A stretch of DNA of 64,000 nucleotides from contig NC_045144.1 in assembly GCF_008831285.2 (NCBI RefSeq), forward strand, positions 13,133,858-13,197,857. The letters run 5' to 3'. The position numbers and the translations under genes are program-made. This document shows positions 38,301-42,059 of the stretch, in pieces; positions within the stretch are counted from its first letter, which is position 1, and each line of letters begins with the position of its first letter. The notes beneath the pieces are model-generated. The model ran no database searches. It worked only from the letters and a program-made list of their open reading frames with translations, and had not been told where the DNA came from. The stretch is from Nymphaea colorata (taxonomy: Eukaryota; Streptophyta; Magnoliopsida; Nymphaeales; Nymphaeaceae).

Positions 38301-41226
38301 CCAAAGCTAGATTAGTTACCAATGGTTACTCACAAGAATATGGAATAGACTATGAAGAAATTTTCACTCCCATAGCCTTCATGACTTCAGTCAGAACCCT
38401 TATAGCAGTTGTTAGAAAATGGTTACTACATCAGATGGATGTTGAAATATTTTGATAACAAAAGTGTGAACTATCTAGCAAGTAATCATGCATTTCATAA
38501 AAAGACCAAATATATTGAATGAGTTATCATTCCGTGTGAAAAGAATTTCTCAAAAAGAATATTGAGCTTCCTTATGTCTCGTAGAATTTCAACTGGAAAA
38601 TTTCTTCACCAAAGGACTTGGAGTCTCCCAATTCTATTTTCTTCTTAAGCAAACTTTCTACGATATCACCATACGTTTGAAGGGGGTTGTTAAATTGTGT
38701 AATTTGTATTTCTATGGTATTTTTATTTTTTGTGTGCTAGTTGTAATTCTGATTGGGTTCCATGTATTCTTATCTTTTTTGTATTTTCTTTTCTTTCTCT
38801 TTTGTAATTTTTTATTTTCTTTTGTTTCTCAGCCGAATAACAATGCTGAAGAGCCATTGGCCCTTCCAGCGGCTATATTTATAGCCATTGGAAATCCCAA
38901 TAGCATTCTTTTTTCTCTATTTATTGGGCTCTTTGGCCCTCTTTTTGATGAAGCTCTTTGAAATTGTATTGTCAAGCCTCTTAATGAACTATTTTGTGAT
39001 TCAGAAGCGTCTAAGATTTGTTTGCTTTCATGGATCTAGTTTGGGTTTGATCAAAGTTTTAGATCCAAACAAATGTCATCTTAGCAGCCTCCATCAAGTT
39101 GTACATGTCATTTAACCATATGCAACTTACTGAATTGATCAAGGTTTTAGATCCAAACAAATGTCATCTTAACAGCTCCCATCAAGTTGTACATGTCTTT
39201 TAGCGATATGCAACTCATTGTTCAGGTACTAAAAAACTGTGTTAGTCAGCCCATCCTGAACTAACCATTAACTCAATTTTCACTTCAAAGGTATCACAGT
39301 TCTATGTCTTTATTTTCAACCATCAACGTGATGGCATCATTAGCTATCTTAACGTATTTGGTATGATTAATAGAACTGAAGAAACGTTCATGGTGCTTTA
39401 TTATTATTGCACAACAACAATGATATGGAAATCACCTTTCCTAACTCTCCCAATAAATGTGTTGCATTCAGACAGTACTTCAGACAATGTATCTATTTCT
39501 TCATTCATTGTGCAGTTTCTCATTTCTGAGAATTGATAACTTGATGAAAGGTGAAGGGCTCTTGTTTCTGAAAATGCGACAAAAATAATTGAGATCCAAA
39601 GAAAAGTTATCATAACTAAACCATTTTTTAATAGGACATCAAATTCCTTCTTTCTCCCTAAAGGTTGACTTTGTCTAATTCAACTAATAATGGAAAGTGG
39701 GTCCCTTTCTCTCCTCATGTAAACATGTCATGAAAATTTAAGAAAAGCACCCCTTTGGATCGACAAATTAGGGTTTTGAGTGCAAATAGCTTATACTCAT
39801 TTGTAATCCAAAGTCTCAACATCCTGGAAAAACACAACATTAAGGAGAGAAATAGACAAACATTGGTTCCAAAAGAAAAGAAAACAACGGGGCACTGACA
39901 GTTTTTAGTTAACTAAATCAGATTGTGAAGACCAAGAACAAGAGCAATTTCTGTAAGGAAAATGAATATCTTTATTTGGTAAAATACGTTGTATGACAAG
40001 CAGACCTAATCTACTTGTTTCTCATATGTTATTTTGCCCTAATATAAATTGAATGGAGTGCAGCTCTGTCCCCAATATTTCACGGTGAGGCCGTGAAATG
40101 GCAGTCTTCCTCATCTTTCACTCATATAGACCTAATTTGTTTAGGATGCCATACCATGTTCCATCTTTTAAAACTGATAGATGGTAGAAAGCAGTACGTG
40201 CCAACCGCATTATATTTTCGATTAATTTTCCAACTTGGGAACGTTGAGAACGTTGCTAGGAAACGAAGAAAAGAAAGATGCTCCCTTCAGAAAAGTATCA
40301 GTAGTGGCAGCAATCGTGCCAGTACCATGTCGGAGCACCATATGCAAACCAGCATAGAATAAATTACACCAATTGTGCAGCGTACACTGCCTTTCACCTT
40401 ATGTAATTCATTTTAGAAACTCAAAAGGAATGCTTACAAATTCATACCGTGGAGTGGTTACAGGCGACCCAGCACAACCTCGCGGATTTATCACTACCGG
40501 AAAGAGCCCGTGCCTGATTGATTGTTTAACAAAACTACAAACCGATTTGTCCGAGCTCCCCTCTGTCGTCCCCGGAATAATCAACACGGTTGTATCCATC
40601 CCCTTCTCCTTTCTCAAATCCAAATCCGCCGGCCAATCCAATGAGATGACTCCGCCATCAGGAGTCCTCAGACAAAGCCTCTGGTAAGTGATATCTTGAT
40701 CATAACGCCTCAATTCTCCCGATATCAGATCTTCCTCAGAGATCATTCCATCCAGCTTAACAAAATGACTCTCTTCCTTCAACAGTTTCTCATTCAATTC
40801 TCCCAACATGTTCTTGCCATCTTCGAATAAGATTGATGGGCAGCGAAGCAATACGAAACGGTTGAATGGCGTCGGGCTCGTGATGAGAATCCATTCTCCG
40901 GCGCCAGGGACATTCTTCTCCCTGCGAGAAAGGTATAACGCTGCCCCAGAAATAAAACCCAGCGCCGGAGCCATCAAAAAGATCGAATCCATCGACAGGC
41001 TTGAAATTGCTGAGAGCAAGGTGTCGGAGAGCACTCCATGCGCATACTTCTCTATCGAATCCAGGACATCAGTCGGCCGAAGGAAAGCGAGGGTCTTAAC
41101 ACGAGTTTTGGGCCGTCGCGGTTTCCGCAAGAGCAAACATGCAGGAAGAATGCTTCTGCGACCCAATTCCTCGTGAATAGGAATGAGAAAAGGAGGCTTC
41201 CGACCCAAATTGGCGCAGGCCGCCAT
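1..41226 (-). CDS. EMB8-like alpha/beta-hydrolase family protein, spliced, 3' part beyond window
   Basis: Seven exons join in frame with matching phases and give about 916 residues before the left window edge. Residues 1-60 are rich in Arg, Lys, Ser and Leu and could be a plastid transit peptide; a hydrophobic segment lies near residues 85-105. The hydrolase fold spans about residues 215-470: the oxyanion-side PGTTEGS strand, NPRGCAGSP, an elbow at 290-294, and [12 protein letters not shown] at the acid-residue position. The elbow reads G-W-G-Y-G, so the usual nucleophile Ser is absent and classical esterase activity is doubtful. After residue 470 come [17 protein letters not shown] and a long low-complexity, acidic and Ser-rich tail. 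The layout matches the long plant EMB8-like proteins that, as I recall the family, end in a CAAX/CPBP-type membrane protease domain; that end would lie left of position 1. Family assignment is good; biochemical function is unknown. Confidence 0.85.
1131..1375 (-). repeat. 3' LTR of the old copia Cop-A
   Basis: On the minus strand it begins TGTTGAGAAAACG right after a TTGAAGGAGAG polypurine tract and a copia-type C-terminus, and it ends ...TTGCTCA at 1131. It contains a pyrimidine-rich block, as the related LTRs here do. I did not find the partner LTR; the far end of Cop-A near 13260 is replaced by the Cop-E LTR. Confidence 0.45.
1376..1560 (-). pseudogene. Cop-A RNase H and C-terminus remnant
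   Basis: Minus-strand translation gives the copia end YAPA-stop, a degraded version of the preceding C-terminal region, and then an RNase H piece ([11 protein letters not shown]). The middle of RNase H is deleted and several frames are needed. It lies in the same orientation as the Cop-A parts at 2293-2868 and 11174-13260. Confidence 0.55.
1561..2292 (+). mobile_element. Plus-strand copia 3' fragment (RNase H plus LTR) inside Cop-A
   Basis: Positions 1573-1908 encode a copia RNase H ([27 protein letters not shown]). This is followed by broken frames ending [18 protein letters not shown]-stop and by an LTR starting TGTTACATACTC at 2113. The protein is close to Cop-D, but the orientation is opposite to the surrounding Cop-A sequence. 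Everything upstream of RNase H is missing, so this is a truncated insertion or a recombination product. The right boundary near 2292 is where Cop-A reverse-transcriptase coding resumes. Confidence 0.6.
2293..2868 (-). pseudogene. Cop-A reverse-transcriptase start and linker remnant
   Basis: On the minus strand, 2835-2569 encodes the Pro/Ser-rich linker between integrase and RT, ending in the copia hallmark [11 protein letters not shown]. Positions 2565-2338 encode the RT N-terminal region ([18 protein letters not shown], then [17 protein letters not shown]), and FTIKYNSDS follows just downstream. Frames are broken. The continuation lies beyond Cop-B at 11174. Confidence 0.6.
2869..3095 (-). 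repeat. 3' LTR of Cop-B
   Basis: It begins TGTTGAATAACATTT at 3095 (minus strand), just after the TTGAGGGGGAG polypurine tract at 3096-3106. It matches 10978-11173 through the TTATAATAGGTGG and CCCTAATTCTCATTT segments and the GA/CT microsatellite. It carries a short insertion around 3040-3055 and about 20 extra bases near its far end, so the 2869 boundary is approximate. Confidence 0.65.
3120..6319. mobile_element. sL1: solo LTR of a 3.2-kb LTR family, TSD GTAGA
   Basis: The element starts TGTAATGCTC at 3120 and ends GGTGTGACA at 6319. It is flanked by perfect 5-bp duplications GTAGA (3115-3119 and 6320-6324), and removing it rejoins the Cop-B C-terminus. TG...CA ends, a 5-bp TSD and the lack of any internal domain are the signature of a solo LTR. 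It has a GC-rich left end (3140-3330), a CT-rich block (3340-3560), a TATA-like TATATAAAT at 6183 and an internal tandem duplication. The transcription direction is not certain. The family relation (probably Ty3/gypsy, from the large LTR) is inference. Related copies lie at 13433-26614 (split), about 44400-48235 and from 63818. Confidence 0.8.
4551..5050. repeat. Tandem duplication of about 260 bp inside sL1
   Basis: Two adjacent copies, about 4551-4810 and 4820-5040, share the sequence around GCATTTGCATGTGCATG, GATGAGGTGGGGTATCGA and GCATAGGACAGCTACGAG. The sL2 counterpart (20470-20700) and the sL3 counterpart (about 46890-47050) are single. Confidence 0.75.
6325..6935 (-). pseudogene. Cop-B RNase H domain
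   Basis: Positions 6935-6426 encode the RT-RNase H connection and RNase [80 protein letters not shown]. RNase H acid residues are visible (D in SDADY, E in ESEY, D in CDN). The frame breaks just before the C-terminus, which is degraded at 6325-6425. Confidence 0.7.
7123..7716 (-). pseudogene. Cop-B reverse transcriptase, two frames
   Basis: Positions 7716-7492 encode [20 protein letters not shown] through [15 protein letters not shown]. Positions 7479-7123 encode [30 protein letters not shown] and the active-site box [11 protein letters not shown] stop separates the two where the family reads QLDVKN, and the frame is lost again after TKDLG at 7123. Confidence 0.7.
8299..8756 (-). pseudogene. 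Cop-B integrase core and C-terminal part
   Basis: Two overlapping frames. 8756-8544 has [19 protein letters not shown] and the second catalytic Asp (IRTDNAS). 8544-8299 has [10 protein letters not shown] with the catalytic Glu. A frame break lies between Asp and Glu, so no functional D-D-E integrase can be made. The integrase C-terminus continues at 8274-7888 ([20 protein letters not shown]) in another frame and ends with the linker [12 protein letters not shown]. Confidence 0.68.
8786..9751 (-). pseudogene. Cop-B nucleocapsid, protease and gag-pre-integrase segment
   Basis: A 321-codon open stretch contains an RG-rich region, a zinc knuckle ([14 protein letters not shown]), the aspartic protease box, and GAG-pre-integrase ([13 protein letters not shown] ... 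[14 protein letters not shown]). The protease box reads [11 protein letters not shown], so the catalytic DSG is DLG. The Asp remains but the conserved Ser is lost. Confidence 0.7.
10036..10407 (-). pseudogene. Cop-B gag N-terminal part
   Basis: It starts [15 protein letters not shown] at 10407 and runs through [19 protein letters not shown] and [25 protein letters not shown], the usual copia UBN2/DUF4219-type gag. It stops at 10036, and the gag C-terminal half (9752-10035) survives only with stops. The leader 10408-10965 has no gene. Confidence 0.65.
10966..11173 (-). repeat. 5' LTR of Cop-B and adjoining primer-binding site
   Basis: The LTR is 10978-11173 (196 bp). On the minus strand it begins TGTTGAATAAC and ends TTGCAACA. 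Directly next to it, 10966-10977 reads TGGTATCAGAGA, the initiator-Met-tRNA primer site. It pairs with the 3' LTR at 2869-3095. Confidence 0.75.
11174..13260 (-). pseudogene. Cop-A gag to integrase remnant
   Basis: Minus-strand copia coding in several broken frames. The gag tail and RG-rich region are at about 12650-13190 (short frames only). Positions 12628-12371 hold the region before protease. Positions 12381-11941 hold the protease ([14 protein letters not shown] intact) and GAG-pre-integrase ([13 protein letters not shown]). Positions 12011-11829 contain [14 protein letters not shown]. Positions 11714-11265 hold integrase with HTDNALEF and [10 protein letters not shown]. The integrase tail ([11 protein letters not shown]) stops at Cop-B and resumes as the linker at 2868. 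Confidence 0.65.
13266..13432 (+). repeat. 5' LTR of Cop-E, first part
   Basis: It begins TGTTGCAGTATTC and carries a copia-style TATA box (GTATTATAAATAT near 13357). It is interrupted at 13432 by sL2 and resumes at 26615, ending TATCA at 26685, where a near-canonical primer site follows. The total would be about 233 bp. It is inferred from context, since I did not find a matching 3' LTR. Confidence 0.5.
13433..15186. mobile_element. sL2 (part 1): 3.2-kb-family solo LTR, split by Cop-C and Cop-D
   Basis: It starts TGTAAGCTTT at 13433 and follows sL1 closely: GC-rich left end, CT-rich block (13680-14230), then the GGATTGGAATTGCAG and GTGGCTGCCGGGAGC segments. It is cut at 15186 by Cop-C (TSD TTATG) and continues at 20470-21715 and 26435-26614. 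The summed length is about 3.18 kb. The flanks CATTT (13428-13432) and CATTC (26615-26619) fit a 5-bp duplication with one later change. Confidence 0.75.
15187..15352 (-). repeat. Cop-C 3' LTR
   Basis: On the minus strand it runs TGTTAAGATGTG ... CTTATCA, 166 bp, TG to CA. It contains a TATA box (CTTTATATAGAC read on the plus strand near 15241). It follows the polypurine tract TTGAGGGGGAG (15353-15363), which overlaps the polyprotein stop codon. Confidence 0.92.
15360..19565 (-). CDS. Cop-C gag-pol polyprotein, 1401 residues, intact
   Basis: The domains occur in copia order. Gag UBN2-type is about residues 30-210. Zinc knuckle C252-C255-H260-C265 follows an RG-rich basic stretch. Aspartic protease DSG is 347-349. 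GAG-pre-integrase has CxxC at 503-506. Integrase has D534, D597 and E633, the last two separated by 35 residues. The linker ends [11 protein letters not shown]. Reverse transcriptase has D1000 and YVDD at 1085-1088. RNase H has D1248/D1250, E1289 and D1325. The length is normal for the superfamily. The start at 19565 follows a leader of about 720 nt. The stop TGA lies within the polypurine tract. No stop or frameshift interrupts any domain, unlike every other copia in this window. Confidence 0.93.
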   Translation of the reverse strand: MSEISSGANTSSFVSSGEMKSSPFSSFITKMDGGNYEMWAMQVKRTLIAHEKEHLILEPEPVQKVGKYTTWFKDNSLVMVWIVGTLTQDIANEVLHKESAKDMWDSLAATYSQARNETRIMQLHHDIHQMRQDGRPLHTYYSSLKSMFERLNSYFPACKCEQQKAYRDMLMVGVFLSGLDSVYESAKNQMLTSPSIPPIDEAYSRLSRIPIPSSTVLDTTSAMLATRGRGGSLFARGRGYRGRGNTPSRPVCQFCHRIGHTVDKCWQKHGRPAVANQTVFTDSPEQPKTQHHVSSSELRADDIISQLRHLIGDRPQQAPVPTTSTITTAASASSSGMYSDTTDWLIDSGASTHLCGDKAQFTSYVPTPPGRLVILADGKYSPVVGLGEVQLTSSLPLQHVLHAPEFPHSLLSISQITRDLNCRAIFDSSSLVFQDILTGRVIGSGREQGGLYRLVHPFPFAGSTSAGSSSSSAYTWHLRFGHLPFQKLLHVLPQLSPKSSFQCESCQLGKHHRSSFPPRPSRSSHSVFELLHFDVWGPSRTPDLQGHRYYLVAVDDHSRVSWVFLMKHKSEVGHVIKNFINEILTQFDTCVKIVRSDNALEFCASSLEQFFRDKGIIHQTSCAYTSQQNGVAERKHRHILDVARTIIIHSHVPHSYWGDAVLTACYLINRMPSSVLGDLIPISVLFPDRDLFSVPPRVFGCVAFVQLLGPGRDKLSPRAIKTIFVGYSRTQKGYRCYDPSTRRYYVSADVTFFESTSFFSPNGTQLRAPELNDEVQFPLPLMSCPNPVDPRFGAVYQRRTKPVAPVQCAPVPSPSTPKVIPDTNSTDNCLCNDDIGECHEHVHAPNELDMPIAQRKGKRSCTLHPISGHLSMDRLTPMYRQFVKGLSAIALPQNPMDALSDPKWAAAMQEEMDALQSRGTWTLVTPSADAAIVGCRWVFTIKYRADGSIDRYKARLVAKGYTQTYGVDYYDTFSPVARHASLRILLAVAVSKNWSLSQLDVKNVFLYGDLHEEVYMQQPPGFVAEGECQKVCRLRKAIYGLKQSPRAWFQKLSENIENEGFRRSSADHSLFVKKTSTGTVIVLVYVDDIIVIGDDDQGISNIKDVLGQHFVTKDLGELRYFLGIEFARNQKGLIMCQRKYVTDVLQETGMLGCRPASTPMDINTRLYDDDTEDVDARQYRGIVGKLLYITVTRPDIAYAVSRVSQFMDKPKKVHWDAAMMILRYLKNSPGTGLFFQSGTSLTISVYVDADYAGCPSDRKSTTGFCVFIGSNLVTWKSKKQTVVARSSAESEYRAMAQGTAEVMWVRSLMLDLTVEVPLPMQLLCDNKAALFIANNPAFHERTKHVEVDCHYTRDMIQKGFVSTSHISTTGQTADIFTKALARGPFQSCCSKLSLFDIYAPT
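19751..19910 (-). repeat. 80-bp tandem repeat, two units, in the Cop-C leader
   Basis: Units 19751-19830 and 19831-19910 are in register. They differ at one internal base (19788 vs 19868) and at the final base. They lie between the primer site and the gag start, so in the genomic RNA leader. Confidence 0.9.
20021..20185 (-). repeat. 32-bp GC-rich minisatellite, five units, in the Cop-C leader
   Basis: Units start at 20021, 20053, 20085, 20117 and 20154, each opening GCGTCGGGYGGAGA. The fourth has five extra bases. The stretch is far richer in G and C than the rest of the element, and lies next to the primer site and the presumed packaging region. Confidence 0.88.
20287..20298 (-). other. Cop-C primer-binding site
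   Basis: It reads TGGTATCAGAGC on the minus strand, the exact initiator-Met-tRNA complement used by plant copia elements, with no gap to the 5' LTR ending at 20299. Confidence 0.92.
20299..20464 (-). repeat. Cop-C 5' LTR
   Basis: Identical to 15187-15352 except C at 20442. It is followed by the TTATG target duplication at 20465-20469, where sL2 resumes. Confidence 0.92.
20470..21715. mobile_element. sL2 (part 2)
   Basis: It continues sL2 after Cop-C. It matches sL1 4800-6140: GATGAGGTGGGGTATCGA, the GGTCTCGCCTGCTCGGAGCG block and the GCAGCAGGTTGATCAGATGG block. It ends at TTGTC (21711-21715), the target site used by Cop-D. It has one copy of the 260-bp unit that is doubled in sL1. Confidence 0.75.
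21716..21925 (+). repeat. Cop-D 5' LTR
   Basis: Matches 26224-26390 from TGTTAAAGAGTG through GAATAAGCAAGAAAGTG and then enters a CT microsatellite (about 21870-21922). The inner end is not clear. Confidence 0.65.
21870..21922. repeat. (CT)n microsatellite
   Basis: About 50 bases of CT, with one CCTT interruption near 21900, inside the Cop-D 5' LTR. The 3' LTR has a shorter tract near 26379-26402. Confidence 0.9.
22943..25646 (+). pseudogene. Cop-D protease-integrase-RT polyprotein, disrupted
   Basis: It starts with the gag N-terminus ([20 protein letters not shown]) but jumps almost at once to the protease ([13 protein letters not shown]), so UBN2 and the zinc knuckle are deleted. GAG-pre-integrase ([14 protein letters not shown]) and integrase follow, with the first two acids ([18 protein letters not shown]). 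About 5 bp are missing near 23895, which shifts the frame before the catalytic Glu ([10 protein letters not shown], now in the frame of 23832-25076). RT follows ([12 protein letters not shown]). An in-frame TAA sits at 25074-25076, [10 protein letters not shown] follows, and a TAG at 25644-25646 replaces a conserved Trp codon. Confidence 0.75.
25659..26216 (+). pseudogene. Cop-D RNase H and C-terminus
   Basis: In frame with the preceding RT but separated by the TAG at 25644. It shows [47 protein letters not shown] and the family end [18 protein letters not shown]-stop. The polypurine tract TTGAGGGGGAG precedes the 3' LTR at 26224. Confidence 0.72.
26224..26429 (+). repeat. Cop-D 3' LTR
   Basis: Starts TGTTAAAGAGTGTTTC after the polypurine tract. 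It ends by inference at 26429, just before the TTGTC duplication. Confidence 0.68.
26435..26614. mobile_element. sL2 (part 3), terminal 180 bp
   Basis: Aligns with sL1 6148-6319: a TATA-like TTATATAATGGAAAG, CATTGTTTTGAATTGCAT, and the end GGGTGTGACA at 26614. CATTC follows, paired with CATTT at 13428. Confidence 0.7.
27156..27385 (+). pseudogene. Cop-E gag fragment
   Basis: Encodes a UBN2-type stretch ([46 protein letters not shown]). After about 27385 the reading changes to integrase C-terminal sequence in another frame, so the gag end, zinc knuckle, protease and integrase core are missing. Confidence 0.65.
27386..29158 (+). pseudogene. Cop-E integrase tail and reverse transcriptase, one nonsense codon inside
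   Basis: It reads [32 protein letters not shown] and the linker ending [14 protein letters not shown], then RT with [38 protein letters not shown] and [12 protein letters not shown]. The frame holds throughout except for TGA at 28142-28144, where relatives have Trp, and TGA at 29156-29158, where relatives have Arg. Both look like single-base changes. RT catalytic Asp residues are present. Confidence 0.75.
29159..29599 (+). pseudogene. Cop-E RNase H and C-terminus
   Basis: Same frame as the RT, separated only by the TGA at 29156. It encodes [52 protein letters not shown] and the end [16 protein letters not shown]-stop. A TTGAGGGGGAG polypurine tract overlaps its end. Confidence 0.75.
29594..29875 (+). 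repeat. Cop-E 3' LTR
   Basis: Begins TGTTGATGGATTG after the polypurine tract, with a GC-rich stretch (CGGGTCCGGATCC) and a CT-rich block. The end at about 29875 (TGATTCA) is a guess. Confidence 0.5.
29876..30088. other. Intron 6 sequence next to exon 6
   Basis: Unique intron with a run of 13 G at about 29894-29906. No gene seen. Confidence 0.6.
30089..30322 (-). CDS. EMB8-like gene, exon 6
   Basis: The acceptor is CATTTGCAG|TTA and the donor AAAAAG|GTATTTTC, phase 0. The exon is 234 nt (residues 541-618), running from [13 protein letters not shown] to [20 protein letters not shown]. Intron 5 upstream is only 72 bp. The donor opens the giant intron 6; the copia Cop-E begins about 210 bp inside it, in antisense orientation. 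Confidence 0.85.
30395..30616 (-). CDS. EMB8-like gene, exon 5
   Basis: The acceptor is TCATCTCTTAG|TGG and the donor CATTTG|GTAGGT. The exon is 222 nt (residues 467-540) and encodes [19 protein letters not shown] followed by a polar, Gln/Gly/Asn-rich linker. The alternative donor a few bases downstream would put exon 6 out of frame, so this one is chosen. Confidence 0.82.
30617..30943 (-). other. Intron 4 with a short direct repeat
   Basis: This 327-bp intron has an exact 27-bp sequence (30731-30757) repeated at 30821-30847, exactly 90 bp away. The DNA between the copies is not repeated. Confidence 0.75.
30944..31099 (-). CDS. EMB8-like gene, exon 4 (acid-residue exon)
   Basis: The acceptor is CTACTGAGCAG|ACT and the donor AATTGAT|GTAAGA. 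The exon is 156 nt, phase 0 to 0, residues 415-466. It starts [16 protein letters not shown], carrying the Asp expected at the acid position, and ends [10 protein letters not shown], which continues directly into WFTGVEL of exon 5. The ORF is too short to stand out on its own. Confidence 0.82.
31100..33523 (-). other. Intron 3, about 2.4 kb
   Basis: No gene seen. It contains a (GA)n microsatellite (32274-32308), a short repeat (CATAGTGTCGACTGG near 31687 and 31730), and T-rich leader-like DNA at about 32500-33470 reminiscent of copia leaders but without coding resemblance. Confidence 0.55.
32274..32308. repeat. (GA)n microsatellite
   Basis: About 34 bases of uninterrupted AG/GA in intron 3. 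Confidence 0.9.
33524..33709 (-). CDS. EMB8-like gene, exon 3
   Basis: The acceptor is TTGCTCTTAG|GAG. The exon encodes residues 353-414 ([16 protein letters not shown] ... KIPVLFIQ), the stretch before the acid residue of the fold. Intron 2 upstream is only 122 bp (33710-33831). The protein homology stops exactly at CAG, where the genome reads CAG|GCATGC, so the donor is GC, not GT. Reading on instead gives a stop after about 17 unrelated residues. Confidence 0.78.
33832..34108 (-). CDS. EMB8-like gene, exon 2 (nucleophile-elbow exon)
   Basis: The acceptor TTTTCTGTAG|G completes the split Arg codon from exon 1, and the donor is AACAAG|GTTTGT. The 277-nt exon encodes residues 260-352, with LFTAADSDD and [10 protein letters not shown]. 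The elbow has Gly at the position where active alpha/beta hydrolases carry Ser. Confidence 0.88.
34800..34982 (+). repeat. Candidate old LTR, left copy
   Basis: Shares AATATAAATTG, GTGCAGCTCTGT-like (ATGCAGCTCTGT) and TCATCCTTTACTCAT with 39985-40135. It is followed at about 34990 by a degraded primer-like GATATAGTATTAGAGCC. Roughly 70% alike, so an old element into which Cop-F inserted. Confidence 0.4.
35469..35811 (+). repeat. Cop-F 5' LTR
   Basis: TGTTAAATTGTATAATTTG ... TTTCCTTACA, with a TATA-like GGCTATATTCATAG. Followed at 35812 by TGATATAAGAGC. Confidence 0.72.
35956..36222 (+). repeat. Partial second LTR plus leader of Cop-F
   Basis: Repeats 35566-35835 (CTCAGCTGAATAACTCA ... TTCCTTACA) and is followed by a better primer site TGATATCAGAGC (36190-36201) and the start of the same leader. 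The leader copy resumes at 37187 beyond the TRIM array. This suggests a tandem duplication of LTR and leader. Confidence 0.7.
36223..36413 (-). repeat. TRIM LTR a
   Basis: On the minus strand TGTAACACCCCATAA ... GGGTCGGGTTGTTACA, with a TATA box (TTATAAAG on the minus strand). Confidence 0.72.
36490..36691 (-). repeat. TRIM LTR b
   Basis: Same family as LTR a. It carries an expanded C run at about 36609-36628 on the plus strand. Confidence 0.72.
36760..36918 (-). repeat. TRIM LTR c, with internal deletion
   Basis: About 40 bp shorter than the others because the CTAGTAGTTTTGACTCC-type segment is missing. It abuts the inverted unit at 36919. Confidence 0.7.
36995..37186 (+). repeat. TRIM LTR d, inverted
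   Basis: TGTAACGCCCCAAATG ... TCGGGTTGTTACA. It is preceded on the plus strand by GTGGTATCAAAACAG (36919-36933, primer-like) and AAGGGGGGTGGAT, so a primer site plus purine tract plus LTR stand head to head with LTR c. Confidence 0.72.
37479..38640 (+). pseudogene. Cop-F gag, zinc knuckle and RT/RNase H scraps
   Basis: Positions 37479-37814 encode gag ([20 protein letters not shown] ... [20 protein letters not shown]) and end at a TAG. A zinc knuckle at about 38258-38300 reads [14 protein letters not shown], so its last Cys is Arg. RT follows directly ([18 protein letters not shown]), then an RNase H shred ([22 protein letters not shown]). Protease and integrase are gone. Confidence 0.65.
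38688..39030 (+). repeat. Cop-F 3' LTR
   Basis: TGTTAAATTGTGTAATTTG to GTTTGCTTTCA. Same 343-bp length as the 5' LTR but with many substitutions. No clear target duplication. Confidence 0.68.
39049..39215. repeat. Tandem duplication, 88-bp period
   Basis: 39049-39127 and 39137-39215 share TTTTAGATCCAAACAAATG and CATCAAGTTGTACATGTC with few differences. Confidence 0.8.
39980..40150 (+). repeat. Candidate old LTR, right copy
   Basis: Counterpart of 34800-34982 (see there), with CCTAATATAAATTGAATGG and GTGCAGCTCTGTCC. Identification as an LTR rests only on the pair flanking Cop-F. Confidence 0.38.
40448..41226 (-). CDS. EMB8-like gene, exon 1 (residues 1-259 plus two bases)
   Basis: The start ATG at 41226 sits in a strong context (GCCATGGCG) and follows a pyrimidine-rich leader. 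The exon runs open for 779 nt and ends ...ACTCCACG|GTATGA, a canonical donor in phase 2. It encodes the putative transit peptide, the hydrophobic segment and the first strands of the hydrolase fold, including PGTTEGS and NPRGCAGSP. Confidence 0.85.
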
Positions 41227-42059
41227 GGCTGAACTCCAGGTTCAAGATTGCATATTGCAAGGTAATTAGTAACAGAAAGAAGCAGAAAGAGGATAAATGT
41301 TCTTCGCCTCTTCTTCTTCTTCCCTCGATCCCAGAAGAGGAGGGCGAGCCAACTGTCTGGGTCGAAGAAAGCGGTGGAATGTGAGTGCGGCAGACTGAAT
41401 GCTCGAAGCCTCTGGACGGTCCATCATCCTCCTACAGCCACGTACTCTTGGTGGATCCCACAGTGAGGACCCAATCTCCGTTGTTCCTTGGACAACTTTG
41501 CATTTGATGGGAAGACAATGCCCTTTCCAAAGGAAACTCTGCCTCCGTGAGAGCTGCGGTCTACTGAAGTGAGACGCTTTTTGTCTTCTTCCCCCGTGGT
41601 TTACTTTATTAGAAGAGTTTGTCCCTAGCTTGCCACGTTGTTGCATTTCATCCGTATCGAAAATTGTCTGGAACTTGAAGAGAATAAAAAACAATAAATT
41701 ATCGTGATCTCTCCTTTCAGAGGAGGATTTGAATGAGATGCAACCGCTAGAAAAGTACATTCCGATACAACAACCAGGTGACAAGGGGCAGGAGATGCAG
41801 TCTCTGCTGGCAAAGAAGTGCACTGTGACACCATCGCACAGTCTAGAACCTGGTGGAGAAATTGTGATCCTATATAAAGGTGAGCTGCCACTGGCAAAAT
41901 CACAGGCCTTCCAGCAAACTGGGGAAAGTTTCCATATTTTGTAGGAAGCAAAGCAGCGACGATCAAGTAAAGTGATTACCATTGTGTTGTCAATTGTGAG
42001 ACTAAAAATACCGGATTTCCTAACGTTACCATTTAAATTTTTGTACAACTAGTGGATAA
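41227..42059 (-). promoter_or_regulatory. 5' leader and probable promoter region of the EMB8-like gene
   Basis: Immediately upstream of the start codon the minus strand has a purine/pyrimidine-biased leader (around 41270-41330, GAAGAAGAAGAGG) typical of plant 5' UTRs. A TATA-like stretch (TTTATATAGG on the minus strand) lies near 41872-41881, about 650 bp upstream of the ATG, so it is a weak candidate. ORFs in this region show no family resemblance. Confidence 0.35.

Larger units (their letters stand above)
35469..39030 (+). mobile_element. Cop-F: strongly deleted copia-type element
   Basis: The 343-bp LTRs at 35469-35811 and 38688-39030 both start TGTTAAATTGT. A degenerate primer site TGATATAAGAGC follows the 5' LTR, and a purine run GAAGGGGG precedes the 3' LTR. 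The leader is duplicated with part of the LTR and hosts the TRIM array. The internal coding is only gag, a zinc-knuckle piece, a short RT piece and a short RNase H piece, all joined by deletions, so it cannot move on its own. Confidence 0.72.
34109..40447 (-). other. Intron 1, about 6.3 kb, with Cop-F and a TRIM array
   Basis: The donor GTATGAATTT is at 40447 and the acceptor TTTTCTGTAG at 34109. It holds an older candidate LTR pair (about 34800-34980 and 39980-40150), Cop-F at 35469-39030 between them, and the TRIM array inside Cop-F. Positions 39031-39979 contain an 88-bp-period tandem duplication and no gene. Confidence 0.75.

Noticed and set aside
41266-42048. 260-codon minus-strand ORF upstream of the EMB8-like gene
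   Set aside because: No recognisable domain and mixed-quality text. It ends just before the leader of exon 1, so it is taken as promoter/5' flank.
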